A DNA stretch of 64,000 bases, from positions 1 through 64,000 of the forward strand of contig JAJYNP010000142.1 of NCBI GenBank assembly GCA_021786265.1, in the 5' to 3' direction. The first letter of the stretch is position 1. Each line of letters starts with the position of its first letter. The DNA is from Chloroflexota bacterium (GTDB lineage: Bacteria; Chloroflexota; Limnocylindria; Limnocylindrales; CSP1-4). Below, piece by piece: positions 9,228-18,026 of the stretch. The notes beneath the pieces are model-generated. The model did not search any database. It had not been told where the DNA came from and saw only the letters and a list, made by a program, of their open reading frames with translations. The position numbers were made by a program, and so were the translations under genes.

Positions 9228-9332
9228 GTGTCGACCTCCGATCACGTCTCATCCAGGGTCGGATGCCGCGGCGGGACCACCACCGCCAGCGGCTCGACGC
9301 GTCCTCCTCCGCCCCGATCCAGCCTCTGCCGG

Positions 9333-9740
9333 TCAGGCCACCCCGACAGACTTGTGGAAGTGGACGATGATCCAGCTCCCCTGCCGGCGCTCCAGCACCC
9401 ATGTGCAGCGAGTCGGCTCCACGACCTCCTGATCGCCGGACTTGGCCCGGAAGTCCCACAGGCAGGTGGCCCACGCGACCTGCCGATCCGGGCTCAGGTG
9501 GACGCGCAGGTCGGTCTGCGTGATCCTGAAGTCGGACAGGCCCTCGAACATTTCTCGGATGAGGCCCTCCAGCTCGTCCCAGCCGACGATCTGGCCGGGC
9601 ATCGAGCCGTACCAGGCGAGATCAGCATCGTGGGCGACGATCTCCGCGTACGCATCAAGGTCTTCAGTCTCCACGGCCTCGACATAGCGATGGATCGTCT
9701 CGGCTACTGCCGCCTCGATATCGGTTGCGATGGCCGCCAT
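9333..9740 (-). CDS. SnoaL-like / DUF4440-type NTF2-fold protein
   Basis: A 135-residue NTF2-fold protein. It shows the long N-terminal helix, DLDAYAEIVAHDADLAWYG (the common position of a functional Asp), then VGWDELEGLIREMFEGL and strands ending TCTWVLERRQGSWIIVHFH. It shares fold but little sequence with the neighbour at 8838-9227, so this is a pair of divergent paralogues or independent members. Its 5' region is the duplicated leader also found upstream of the lectin-like gene. Function unknown. Confidence 0.7.
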   Translation of the reverse strand: MAAIATDIEAAVAETIHRYVEAVETEDLDAYAEIVAHDADLAWYGSMPGQIVGWDELEGLIREMFEGLSDFRITQTDLRVHLSPDRQVAWATCLWDFRAKSGDQEVVEPTRCTWVLERRQGSWIIVHFHKSVGVA

Positions 9741-9760
9741 GCGTCAACCCCCCTGGAGAT

Positions 9761-9892
9761 GCGGGTCGGTCTCGCCAGTGGCTCGGCGCGGTCGAGGCGG
9801 CCTGAGCATGAACCGCGCGTCTACGCCCCCCGTGCGCACCCGCAGCATTCGCGACGCCGACTGACACGCCAGTGCCAAAGGACCTGAAGCTG
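9761..9892 (-). repeat. Duplicated upstream leader, copy B
   Basis: Second copy of the 4335-4455 element, same orientation, starting 21 bases upstream of the ATG at 9740. The core shared with copy A includes CCAGTGGCTCGGCGCGG and continues past it. Beyond the core the copies drift: the far ends still share AGTGCC and a terminal GAC. Likely promoter or 5' leader; no ORF of note. Confidence 0.75.
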
Positions 9893-10047
9893 CAGGTTGG
9901 CTGCCGTCCGGTTCGCCAATCACCGCGGGGAAGGGCCAGGGCAGGTGTCAGGCCCCCGAGGACCAGTACTCGGCCTTCTGGGGAGCAGCGGTCGACCGAG
10001 CAGCGCGGCCGGCGACGGAGGGCTTGTTGGGGCTTGTTGACGACGCG

Positions 10048-10869
10048 CTACCTGGTGTAGATCCCCTGCGGGTCGAGCTCCTCCCGGATCAGCCGCAGCT
10101 CCTCCGGGGTGGGGGCCGGCGTGGTCGCCAGTCGATCGGCCACCCGGGCCTGCCAGCCCATCGCGTCACGCACCTGCTCGAGCGTGGCCCCCGGGTGCAG
10201 CGAGTCGAGGCGCATCTCGCCCGTCTCGTCCTCGAAGTGGTAGATGCCGAGGTCCGTCACTACCACCGAGGGCCCACGCCCGTTCCAGCCGCCTTCCCGT
10301 CGGATCCGCGCCCCGTCCGGGCCGCCCAGGTTGCCGGGTGAGGTCCGGAAGTCGATGCGCTCGACGAACGAGCGCTTCGACTGGCGCATGATCACGAACA
10401 CGTTGCGGGCGTTGATCGCGATCTCGCAGGCGCCGCCGGACCCCGGCAGGCGCGTCCTGGGGTGCGCGTAGTCGTCGCCGATCACGGTCGTGTTGATGTT
10501 GCCGTAGCGATCGATCTGCGCCGCGCCCAGGAACCCGACGTCGACCAGGCCGCGCTGCAGGTAGTAGCCGAACAGCTCGAACATGCTCATGACCGCGGTC
10601 GAGCCGGTGACGATGGTGGGGTCGCCGATCGAGAGCGGAAGGCGGGCCGGCTCGGCTCCGAAGACGCCCGCCTCGTAGACCAGCTCGAGCGCCGGCGCGA
10701 CCGTGCGCTTCGCCAGGTTCACGGCGATGTTGGGCAGACCGACGCCCACGAAACAGACGTGCTGCCCGGCCAGCTCGCGGGCGGCGGCGGCGATCATCAT
10801 CTCGGACTTCGAGAAGGCGGCGGCCGGCCCGCCCGCGGCGGCCGATCCGCCCACAGTCCGCTCGTTCAT
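10048..10869 (-). CDS. CoA-transferase family I, beta subunit
   Basis: A 273-residue beta subunit starting at the ATG at 10869, which overlaps the alpha-subunit stop as ATGA. The catalytic glutamate is expected in LVYEAGVFG; downstream GAAQIDRYGNINTT and LPGSGGACEIA match the glutaconate/3-oxoacid CoA-transferase B family. The enzyme moves CoA between a carboxylate and an acyl-CoA by a glutamyl-CoA intermediate. With a PcaD-like lactonase 9 kb away, 3-oxoadipate is a candidate substrate, but glutaconate or a steroid-ring fragment (IpdB-like) fit the family equally well. Confidence 0.8.
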   Translation of the reverse strand: MNERTVGGSAAAGGPAAAFSKSEMMIAAAARELAGQHVCFVGVGLPNIAVNLAKRTVAPALELVYEAGVFGAEPARLPLSIGDPTIVTGSTAVMSMFELFGYYLQRGLVDVGFLGAAQIDRYGNINTTVIGDDYAHPRTRLPGSGGACEIAINARNVFVIMRQSKRSFVERIDFRTSPGNLGGPDGARIRREGGWNGRGPSVVVTDLGIYHFEDETGEMRLDSLHPGATLEQVRDAMGWQARVADRLATTPAPTPEELRLIREELDPQGIYTR

Positions 10870-11783
10870 CGGTAGGCTCCGTAGTCGACCGGCTGCGACG
10901 GCGCCGGGCCGGGCCGCAGCGACGCTATCCGCTCCCTGCCGAGCTTCGCCACGTACTCCGCGCGGCCCGACACGCCGTACACCCACTCGGCGAGCCAGGC
11001 GTCGAGCGCCGCCGGATCCCGGCTGATCGCCTCCCACTCGATGTAGAAGCGGTTGTCGCGGTCGTAGTAACCCTGCGCGTACGAGGGATGCGCCCCGAAC
11101 GGCTCGACCACGACCGCGTCGACCAGGAGCCCCGGGATGATGGTCCGGTTCGGGTCCGCCCGGATCACCGACTCGTCGACCAGCTCCTCCACGACCACGA
11201 TCAGCCGCTCGGCGGCGAACGCGGCCTCTTTCTGGCAGCCCAGGAGCCCCCAGACCTGCGTGTCGCCGGAGGCGTCGGCGCGCTGCGCGTGCACGATCGT
11301 CACGTCGGGCCGGAGCGGCGGCACCGCGTACACCGTCTCGTCGCCGTAGGGCGACCGGATCGGTCGGATCAGCGGGTTGGCGACGGGCAGGTCGGTCTCG
11401 TAGTAGGAGCGCAGCGGGAAGAACGGGAGGTTGGACGCCCCGGCGACGTACCGGCAGACCATCCCGAAATGGCTGTACTCCTCGACCTCCAGCGGCGCGG
11501 GATCGGCCGACTCGATCCGCCGGCGGATGGCGTGCAGTCCTCCCACGCCCGGGTTCCCGAGCCAGCTGAAGATCAGCTTGCGGGCCACGCCCGCGCCGAT
11601 CATCTGGTCGTAGACCAGGTCCGGGGTCAGGCGCGCCAGCGTGAGGTCGCGCTTCCGCTGGCGGATGATCTCGTGCCCGGCCGCGAAGCCGATGAGGTGC
11701 GTGAACCCTTCGATCGCGACGGTGTCCCCGTCGCGGACGAGCTCGCGGACGGCGTCCGCCATCGTGGCGACTTTCGAGACCAT
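10866..11783 (-). CDS. CoA-transferase family I, alpha subunit
   Basis: A 305-residue alpha subunit. The start at 11783 (MVSKVATMADAV) follows GGAG and begins at the normal family N-terminus; a longer frame upstream runs through a tandem repeat and is rejected. DAVRELVRDGDTVAIEGFTHLIGFAAGHEIIRQ and the later GCQKEAAFAAERLIVVVEELV are characteristic of the GctA/3-oxoacid CoA-transferase A family. It forms a heteromer with the beta subunit encoded immediately downstream through a 4-base overlap, which favours stoichiometric translation. Confidence 0.85.
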   Translation of the reverse strand: MVSKVATMADAVRELVRDGDTVAIEGFTHLIGFAAGHEIIRQRKRDLTLARLTPDLVYDQMIGAGVARKLIFSWLGNPGVGGLHAIRRRIESADPAPLEVEEYSHFGMVCRYVAGASNLPFFPLRSYYETDLPVANPLIRPIRSPYGDETVYAVPPLRPDVTIVHAQRADASGDTQVWGLLGCQKEAAFAAERLIVVVEELVDESVIRADPNRTIIPGLLVDAVVVEPFGAHPSYAQGYYDRDNRFYIEWEAISRDPAALDAWLAEWVYGVSGRAEYVAKLGRERIASLRPGPAPSQPVDYGAYR

Positions 11784-11806
11784 GCCTGCTCCTGTGCCGG
11801 AGACGC

Positions 11807-11849
11807 GCCGCGGAAACGCCGCGGAAACGCCGCGGAAACGCCGCGAGAC
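11807..11849. repeat. 11-bp tandem repeat between gabT-like gene and CoA-transferase
   Basis: Three exact copies of GCCGCGGAAAC (11807-11839) followed by a decayed fourth that runs into the TAG of the upstream aminotransferase. It lies in the 65-base spacer before the CoA-transferase ribosome site. The unit is about one helical turn. No function is evident; it may be a slippage product. Confidence 0.85.
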
Positions 11850-13147
11850 TAGCCCCTCGCGTCGATCGCCGCCACGGCCTGCTCGAAGATGCGCAGCCCG
11901 ATCGCGGCCTCGTCCTCGGCGAGGTTCAGGGCCGGCGACATGCGCACGACGTCTTCGCCGGCGGTCAGCACGAGCAATCCGCGCTGGAAGCACTCCTCCT
12001 GGACCGCGTTCGCCGTCGCCGCCGCGTCGAACTCGACGCCGATCATGAGCCCGATGCCGCGCACGTCGCGCACGATCCGCTCATGGCGCCGGACCAGCGG
12101 CCGCAGCCCGGCCAGGAGCTGGTTCCCGCGCTCGGCGGCGTTGGCCATGAACTCGTTCTCGATGAGCCGCATGGTCGCCAGGGCCGCGGCACAGCTCACC
12201 GGATTCCCCCCGAACGTCGACCCGTGCGCGCCGGCCGGCCACGTCATCAACTCGGACCGTGCCACCATCGCACCGAGCGGCAGCCCGGAGGCGATCCCCT
12301 TGGCCGTGAGCACCACGTCCGGCTCCACGCCCCAGTGCTGGATCGCCCACCACTGGCCCGTGCGGCCCATGCCCGACTGGATCTCGTCGTCGACGAGCAG
12401 GATCCCGTGCTGATCGCACAGGCGGCGCAGGCGCGGCAGGAAGTCCGGCTCCGGGACCACGTAGCCGCCCTCTCCCTGGATCGGCTCGACGAAGATCGCG
12501 GCGAACTCCTCGGCCGGCATCAGGCGCCGGAAGACGCGCTGCTCCAGCTCGTCGATCCCCGCGTTGCCGTATGGGACGTGGTACACGCCGGGCACCAGCG
12601 GCGAGTAGTGGGCGTGGTACCTGGCCTTCGAGCCTGTCAGGGTCATCGCGCCGTAGGTGCGTCCGTGGAACGCGCCGAGGAAGGCGATCAGGTTCTGCCG
12701 GCCGGTCACGAACCGGGCGAGCTTCATGGCGGCCTCCACCGCCTCGGCCCCGGAGTTGCACAGGAACGCGCGGGTGGGGCCGCTGATCGGCGCGATGCGA
12801 TCCAGCTGACGAGCGACGTCGGCGTAGACGGGGAGGTAGTAGTCGGAGCTGGCGCAGTGGAGGAGGGTCGCGGCCTGCTCGGCGATCGCGGCCACCACGT
12901 CGGGGTGGCTGTGGCCGGTCGAGTTCACGGCGATCCCGGCCGCGAAGTCGAGGAAGCGGTTGCCGTCGATGTCCTCGACCATGACGCCGTCGCCGCGGAC
13001 CGGCACGATCTGGTAGGCGCGGGGCAGGCTCGGCGTGACGTACGTGCGGTCGATCGCGATGTGCTCGCGCGCCCTGGGCCCGGGCAGCTCGGTGACGATG
13101 TGGGGGAGGGGACGCGCGCTCGAGGTCCGGTGGGCGAGTTCGGTCAT
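11849..13147 (-). CDS. Class III aminotransferase, 4-aminobutyrate/acetylornithine type
   Basis: A complete 432-residue PLP enzyme. Landmarks: DFAAGIAVNSTGHSHP near residue 70, NSGAEAVEAAMKLAR at 131-145, LLVDDEIQSGMGRTG with the PLP-ring Asp at 254, and the Schiff-base lysine Lys283 in TAKGIASGLPLG. Overall it resembles GABA aminotransferase (GabT), which makes succinate semialdehyde from 4-aminobutyrate with 2-oxoglutarate. A P5C dehydrogenase lies 1.4 kb upstream and CoA-transferase subunits follow, so it fits an amino-acid catabolic cluster. An omega-amino acid:pyruvate specificity cannot be excluded. Confidence 0.8.
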   Translation of the reverse strand: MTELAHRTSSARPLPHIVTELPGPRAREHIAIDRTYVTPSLPRAYQIVPVRGDGVMVEDIDGNRFLDFAAGIAVNSTGHSHPDVVAAIAEQAATLLHCASSDYYLPVYADVARQLDRIAPISGPTRAFLCNSGAEAVEAAMKLARFVTGRQNLIAFLGAFHGRTYGAMTLTGSKARYHAHYSPLVPGVYHVPYGNAGIDELEQRVFRRLMPAEEFAAIFVEPIQGEGGYVVPEPDFLPRLRRLCDQHGILLVDDEIQSGMGRTGQWWAIQHWGVEPDVVLTAKGIASGLPLGAMVARSELMTWPAGAHGSTFGGNPVSCAAALATMRLIENEFMANAAERGNQLLAGLRPLVRRHERIVRDVRGIGLMIGVEFDAAATANAVQEECFQRGLLVLTAGEDVVRMSPALNLAEDEAAIGLRIFEQAVAAIDARG

Positions 13148-13629
13148 GCGGAGCTCCGTGGGCCTGGCGCCCGGCAGGGCGCCGCTCGTGCCGGCGGTCG
13201 GGGCGCGGTGGCCGCGGGCAGGATGAATAGTGGTTATGCAGGCTGGATGACGCTCGCTCAGTGTAGCAAGGTGGAGTGGGGCTCACCGGGATCCTGGGCA
13301 CGGGAGGCACCAGGGGGCGGGCGTGTCGGGGGGCGTGGCGGCGGGGGAAGCGGGCGTGTCGGGCGTGCGTGCCGGGCCGGCACGGCGCTTGCCCCGGTCG
13401 ATATCCCCCACAGCGATCGCAGCAGGGGTCGCGGACGGTTTACGGCCGACCCACGTCCGGGCGCCGGGCCTGCCGGCAGACGCGTCCGCCCCCGTTCTCC
13501 CGCCAGGCTGGTCTGGCGTGCGGGAGCAGGTGGCCTGGGGCACTCGGCGAGTGAGCGAAGCGCACGGCGGCCACCTCCCGAACGGGGTGTGGCGGCGGTA
13601 AGCCCCCCGTAAGCCCACCTGGCAATGCT
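13148..13629. other. Intergenic region between divergent gabT-like and XRE genes
   Basis: About 480 bases. The part nearest the aminotransferase (13220-13265) is AT-richer than its surroundings and must hold that gene's promoter. The middle is G-rich, with repeated GTGTCGGG-type runs. I see no convincing ORF, no clear operator palindrome and no RNA gene. The XRE regulator encoded at the right end could act here, but nothing in the sequence shows it. Confidence 0.5.
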
Positions 13630-14391
13630 GTGGGGGATATGGCAAGACCCAGGGTCAGGCACGTGCTCGCCGAGGCCGCGCGCCGGGAGCGGGCGCTGCT
13701 CGCGGAGCTCGGGGCCGAAGTCAGGGGTTCCCGGGTCCGGCGGCACTGGACGCAGCGAGAGCTGGCCGCGCGAGCGGGGATGAGCCAATCGGGCGTCAGC
13801 GAGCTTGAGCGTGGGCTCGGCGGACCGCTGTCGCTGGCCACCTGGGAGCGGCTGGCCGTTGCGCTGGACCGGCAACTGAACGTGCGCTTCTCCCGTGACC
13901 CACAGGAAGAGCCGGTCGACGCCGGCCATCTCCTGATACAGGAGCTGATCCTGCGTCTCGCGCGAAATGCGGGCCGGGGCCGCTCGTTCGAGATGCCCAC
14001 CCGCCACAACGATCCGGCGCTTTCCGCGGACGTGTGTCTTTGCGACGACCGGCGGGCGACGCTGGTGCTGACCGAGTGCTGGAACACCATCACGGACATC
14101 GGCGCGTCTGCCCGATCGTTCGACCGGAAGCTTGCGGATCTCGCCTCCGCCGCTGTGACCCTGTGGCCCGAACGAGACGCCCAGGTGCGGGGATGCTGGG
14201 TGGTTCGCGCGACCCGGCGCAACCGCGCCCTTGTCGCGCGCTACCCGGAGGTGTTCGCCACTCGCTTTCCGGGATCCTCCCAGGGATGGGCCCGGGCGCT
14301 CGCCGCTGACGAGGCGCCGCCACGCGAGCCGGGGTTCGTCTGGTGCGACGTGCCGGGAACGCGGGTGTACGCCTGGCGCGCGCGAGGGTGA
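13630..14391 (+). CDS. XRE-family transcriptional regulator with an unknown C-terminal domain
   Basis: A 253-residue protein, GTG start at 13630 or ATG at 13639. Residues about 25-75 are a Cro/C1-type helix-turn-helix: VRGSRVRRHWTQRELAARAGM then SQSGVSELERG and TWERLAVALD. The remaining 170 residues are not a domain I can name; they contain a cysteine-bearing DVCLCDDRRATLVLTECWN and a basic ARSFDRKLADL, which looks like a ligand or nuclease-like fold. It sits divergent from the GabT-like gene and convergent with P5C dehydrogenase. Regulation of amino-acid catabolism is inference from position. Confidence 0.7.
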   Translation: MGDMARPRVRHVLAEAARRERALLAELGAEVRGSRVRRHWTQRELAARAGMSQSGVSELERGLGGPLSLATWERLAVALDRQLNVRFSRDPQEEPVDAGHLLIQELILRLARNAGRGRSFEMPTRHNDPALSADVCLCDDRRATLVLTECWNTITDIGASARSFDRKLADLASAAVTLWPERDAQVRGCWVVRATRRNRALVARYPEVFATRFPGSSQGWARALAADEAPPREPGFVWCDVPGTRVYAWRARG

Positions 14392-14553
14392 GCGCGGCAG
14401 GGAAGCCGGGGCCTGCGGCCCGGGGGAGACTGGCCCGCGCAGACGACGAGCGCGAGACGGGGGCCCGCGCGAGACGGGGGCCCCCGCGAGGGGGTCCCCT
14501 CGACACGACGAGTGTGAGACGGATCGCCCGGGCGGGTCTCTCCGCCCTCGACC

Positions 14554-16140
14554 TCAGTCGACGATGGTCTGGCTCTGCTCGCGCATGTACTGCTGGACGT
14601 AGTAGTAGCCGCCGCCCGACTTGCCGGAGGTGCCGGAGCCCTTCCAGCCACCGAACGGCTGGACGCCCGGCCAGGCTCCCGTGGTCGCGCCCGCTCGCCG
14701 GTTGACATACACGACCCCCGCCTCGATCGCCTGCAGGAACGCGTCGACCTGCTCGCGGTCCTGGCCGTAGAAGCCGGCGGTGAGGCCGTACACGTTGTCG
14801 TTCGCAAGCTCGATCGCCTGCTCCAGTGAGTCGACCGCGCCGATCGCCACGAACGGCACGAACAGCTCCTCCCGGAACAGCCGGTGGTCGAGCGGCAGCC
14901 CGTCCACGATCGTCGGAGCCACGTAGAAGCCGTTGTCGTAGTCGCCACCCGTGAGCCGCCGTCCGCCGGCGACGATCGTCCCGTCGCGCCGCGCCTCGTC
15001 GGCCGCCCGCTGGTACTTCTCGACCGCCGCCTGGTTGACGACCGGCCCGAGCCAGTTGCGCCGGTCGTTCGGGTCGCCGATCGAGATCGCCTTCGTCTTC
15101 TCGACCAGGATCTGCAGCAGTTCGTCCTTGACCTCGCGCTCCACGTAGACCCGGCTGCAGGCCGAGCACTTCTGGCCGCCGAACCCGAACGCCGAGCGCA
15201 TGATCCCCTCGGCGGCCTCCTCCAGGTCGGCCGTGCGGCTGACGATGGCGGGGTTCTTGCCGCCCATCTCGACGATGACGGGCTTGGGGTAGTCCTTCGC
15301 GAAGTGCTTGTAGAGGTCGAACCCGACCTCGTACGACCCGGTGAACGTGAGCCCGTTGACACCCGGGTTCTCCGCGAGCTCGGCGCCGACGGTCGACCCG
15401 GGGCCGGTCACGAAGTTGACGACGCCGCCGGGGATGCCCGCGTCGCGGAACACCTCGTAGAGCTTGAGCCCCATCAGGCTGCTGTCGGACGCGGGCTTCA
15501 GCACCACGCAGTTGCCCGCCACGAGGGCGCCGCCGGCCGGTCCGCCGAACAGCGAGGCGGGGAAGTTGAACGGCGCGATGACCGCCCACACGCCATACGG
15601 CTTCAGGACGGAGCGTGTGTGGACCGTCTCATCTCCCAGGTTCCCCATGGGGTAGTCGAAGCCGCCGTGCTCCTCGACCTGGTCGCAGTACCAGCGGATC
15701 AGGTCGGCCGTCTCCTCGACGTCGCCGAGCGCCTCGAGCCGGTTCTTGCCGACCTCGATCGCGGTGAGGGCGGAGAGCTCCATCTGCCGCTCGCTGATGA
15801 GATCCGCGGCGCGCCGGAGGAGTGCCACGCGCTCCTGCCAGGGCCGCCCGCTCCAGCCCGGGAACGCCGCGCGTGCCGCGGCGATCGCGTCGCGCACGTC
15901 CTGGCGCGTGCCCTTCGCGAAGCGCCCGACCAGCGAGCCGTCGATCGGCGAGCGATCCTCGTAGGTGCCTTCGCCGTCCCGGGGCTGGCCGTTCACGTAC
16001 AGGGGATGGGTCTGGCCCAGCTCGGACCGGGCCCGGTCAAGCCCGGCCTCGTACTCGGCGTGCAGCTGCTCGTTGTCGTTCCGAAGCGTCGCGTAGGTGA
16101 TCTTGATCCGCGGCGCGGTCGGCGCGGTCGGCGTGGTCAT
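14554..16140 (-). CDS. L-glutamate gamma-semialdehyde (1-pyrroline-5-carboxylate) dehydrogenase
   Basis: A 528-residue aldehyde dehydrogenase of the P5CDH type, oxidising glutamate semialdehyde to glutamate with NAD, the second step of proline breakdown. Catalytic Glu291 lies in VEMGGKNP and the nucleophile Cys325 in GQKCSACSR; the N-terminal block with WYCDQVEEHGGFDYPMG and the C-terminal GGWKGSGTSGKSGG are specific to P5CDH (RocA/PruA) rather than to general aldehyde dehydrogenases. Proline dehydrogenase is not in the window. Complete and of normal length. Confidence 0.88.
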   Translation of the reverse strand: MTTPTAPTAPRIKITYATLRNDNEQLHAEYEAGLDRARSELGQTHPLYVNGQPRDGEGTYEDRSPIDGSLVGRFAKGTRQDVRDAIAAARAAFPGWSGRPWQERVALLRRAADLISERQMELSALTAIEVGKNRLEALGDVEETADLIRWYCDQVEEHGGFDYPMGNLGDETVHTRSVLKPYGVWAVIAPFNFPASLFGGPAGGALVAGNCVVLKPASDSSLMGLKLYEVFRDAGIPGGVVNFVTGPGSTVGAELAENPGVNGLTFTGSYEVGFDLYKHFAKDYPKPVIVEMGGKNPAIVSRTADLEEAAEGIMRSAFGFGGQKCSACSRVYVEREVKDELLQILVEKTKAISIGDPNDRRNWLGPVVNQAAVEKYQRAADEARRDGTIVAGGRRLTGGDYDNGFYVAPTIVDGLPLDHRLFREELFVPFVAIGAVDSLEQAIELANDNVYGLTAGFYGQDREQVDAFLQAIEAGVVYVNRRAGATTGAWPGVQPFGGWKGSGTSGKSGGGYYYVQQYMREQSQTIVD

Positions 16141-16231
16141 CGTCGATGTCCCTCGTGCAACCCGAGATTGCCAGGCATCGGTTCGCGGCGGGCCGTACGG
16201 AGGTGGGCGGCGGGCCGGACGTGTCTCGCGG

Positions 16232-17218
16232 TTAGTCTAGCGCGGCCACCACGTCGGCCAGGGACGGCGCCACCACGTCGGGCAGCAGCGAGGTCCGCCG
16301 CGCCCGGGCCGCGGCCAGGTCGGCGGGGCCGTGCTTGCCGGAGAGGACGAACGCGGCCCGCAGTCCCACCCGCTTCGCGCCCGCGATGTCCGACCGCAGG
16401 TCGTCACCGACCATCAGCACGGCACCCCGGCCGGGATCCCGCGACGCCGGCGACTCGCCGAGCGACTCGCACGCGGCCTCGAAGAAGGCGCCCGATGGCT
16501 TCCCGACGACGAACGCGCGGCGGCCGGTTGCGAACTCCAGGGCCCGGACGAACGCCCCTGAGTCCAGCGTGACGCCTTCCGGCGTCAGCCACCATGGATT
16601 CCGGTGCATGGCCACGAGCCGTGCGCCGCCCCGGATGAGCCGGAACGCGGCGTTCAGGCGCGCCCACGTGAACCCGGCGCCGGCATCGCCCACGACGACC
16701 GCCGAGGCGGCGCCTCCGGCGGCCGCCTCCTCGTCGGAGAGGAGCCGCTGGCCCTCGAACTCGCGGAGTGCGTCGGGCGCGGCGAGCACGTAGAGCGGGC
16801 GCCCCGGCCATCGCCGCCTCGTCAGCGCAGCGCTGGCGGAGAGCGCCGTGACGATCGCGGCCGGCCCGATCTCGATCCCGGCGTTCGAGAGCAGCCGACT
16901 CAGCGAGTCGCGGCTCCAGAGCGAGCTGTTGGTGAGGACCCGGAACGCGATCCCCCGGCGGGCCAGGACGCCCACGGCCTCCGCCGCCCCGGGCAGTGCC
17001 GCGCCCTTCAGCACCACCACGCCGTCCATGTCCAGCAGCAGGGCGCGGACGCCGGACACGGCGGCCCGCCGCCGGTCGGGCGGGTCCGCCACGCCGGGCG
17101 GGTCCGCCACGCCGGGCGGGTCCGCCACGCCGGGCGGGTCCGCCACGCCGGGCGGGTCCGCCACGCCGGGCGGGTCCGCCACGCCGGGCGCCGAGGCGGT
17201 GGCTGCCCGTCCGCTCAT
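16232..17218 (-). CDS. HAD-IIA (NagD-like) sugar phosphatase with a repeat-encoded N-terminal tail
   Basis: A 328-residue HAD phosphatase. Motif I is LLLDMDGVV, motif II TNSS, motif III includes VVGKPSG and motif IV MVGDDLRSDIAGAKRVG, the NagD/AraL class that hydrolyses small phosphate esters. Residues about 12-47 are six copies of GVADPP encoded by an exact 18-bp tandem repeat. The ATG at 17218 has GGAGA five bases upstream, so the tail is probably translated. The tail should be disordered and is likely variable between strains. Substrate unknown. Confidence 0.8.
   Translation of the reverse strand: MSGRAATASAPGVADPPGVADPPGVADPPGVADPPGVADPPGVADPPDRRRAAVSGVRALLLDMDGVVVLKGAALPGAAEAVGVLARRGIAFRVLTNSSLWSRDSLSRLLSNAGIEIGPAAIVTALSASAALTRRRWPGRPLYVLAAPDALREFEGQRLLSDEEAAAGGAASAVVVGDAGAGFTWARLNAAFRLIRGGARLVAMHRNPWWLTPEGVTLDSGAFVRALEFATGRRAFVVGKPSGAFFEAACESLGESPASRDPGRGAVLMVGDDLRSDIAGAKRVGLRAAFVLSGKHGPADLAAARARRTSLLPDVVAPSLADVVAALD
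17077..17190 (-). repeat. 18-bp tandem repeat, six copies, in the coding region of the HAD phosphatase
   Basis: Unit CGGGCGGGTCCGCCACGC occurs six times without a mismatch (17077-17184), followed by six bases of a seventh. Eighteen bases keep the reading frame, so copy number can change without breaking the protein; each unit adds GVADPP. The lack of mismatches indicates recent expansion. Confidence 0.95.
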
Positions 17219-17248
17219 CGGGTCTCCGTCCGCCCGTCCATCGCCGGC

Positions 17249-17593
17249 TCAGCGGGCCGCCTGCACCGCACGGAAGCAGTCGGAGCAGTACACGGGTCGG
17301 TCCATCCGCGGCTTGAACGGCACCTGCGCCGTGTTGCCACACCGGGAGCAGATCACGGCGAAGTACTCGCGGGCCGCGCGTTCGCCACCACGCTCGTACC
17401 CCCTGGGGCCCCCGATCTCGTGCACGTCGTAGCCGCTCGTCTCGCGTGCGGCGCGCCGGCTCGCCCTGCAGCTGGGGCAGCGGCGAGGGTCGGACGTGAA
17501 CCCCTTCTGCGCGTAGAACTCCTGGTCTGCGCCGGAGTGGACGAAATCGACTCCACAGTCGACGCAGGTCACGGTTCGATCGACGTAGGACAC
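17249..17593 (-). CDS. Double zinc-ribbon protein (zf-trcl type)
   Basis: The GTG at 17593 has a perfect GGAGGT five bases upstream; longer frames upstream lack such support. The 114-residue product begins with a probable zinc-ribbon: TCVDCG, then QEFYAQKGF and RRCPSCRASRR, the pattern of the zf-trcl family. A second site follows, ICSRCGNTAQVPFKPR then VYCSDCF. Family members are small and cytosolic, common in Chloroflexota and Firmicutes, and may bind nucleic acid. Exact role unknown. It lies 31 bases upstream of the HAD phosphatase. Confidence 0.75.
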   Translation of the reverse strand: MSYVDRTVTCVDCGVDFVHSGADQEFYAQKGFTSDPRRCPSCRASRRAARETSGYDVHEIGGPRGYERGGERAAREYFAVICSRCGNTAQVPFKPRMDRPVYCSDCFRAVQAAR

Positions 17594-18026
17594 CCGGGAC
17601 CTCCTGGAGCGCGTGGTCTCGCAACGGTCGCAGCCCATGCACCCCGTCCCGGGCCTCGGAGGCGGCAGGCGCGAGCCCGACGCGTGCGTCTGGGGTTCCG
17701 GGCGCCGCGCGACCCAGGTGTCTGCCGAGGTCCCTGGAATGGGGCGCACCGGTTGCGGTCCAAGCCTAGCATCCGCCCTGTCCGGCGGACAAGCCGCCCG
17801 GGGCGGCGAGTGGACAGCCGGTGCGGCGAGCCGGCGCGCGGTCGGCGTTCGGACATCCTTCGACCGAGGCGGCGCCTGACCTTCGCGCACGGTCGCGCAC
17901 GGTGGCACAATGCGCCTCGGGGATCTACACCCGGCGGTGGCCCTCACCGGGACGCCCGGTGCAGGCGTCGACGCCGTGCCATGGAAGCGCGTGCCGGGCC
18001 GGCGCCCGGAGTGGAGGGAGACGACG
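17594..18026. other. Intergenic region before the SbcD-like gene
   Basis: About 430 bases between the divergent zinc-ribbon and SbcD-like genes. Near the right half there is a short direct repeat, CGCGCACGGT twice in tandem (about 17882-17901), followed by CACAAT, a possible -10 element for the SbcD side. Several frames remain open by composition, but none has a family signature. No RNA gene seen. Confidence 0.4.
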
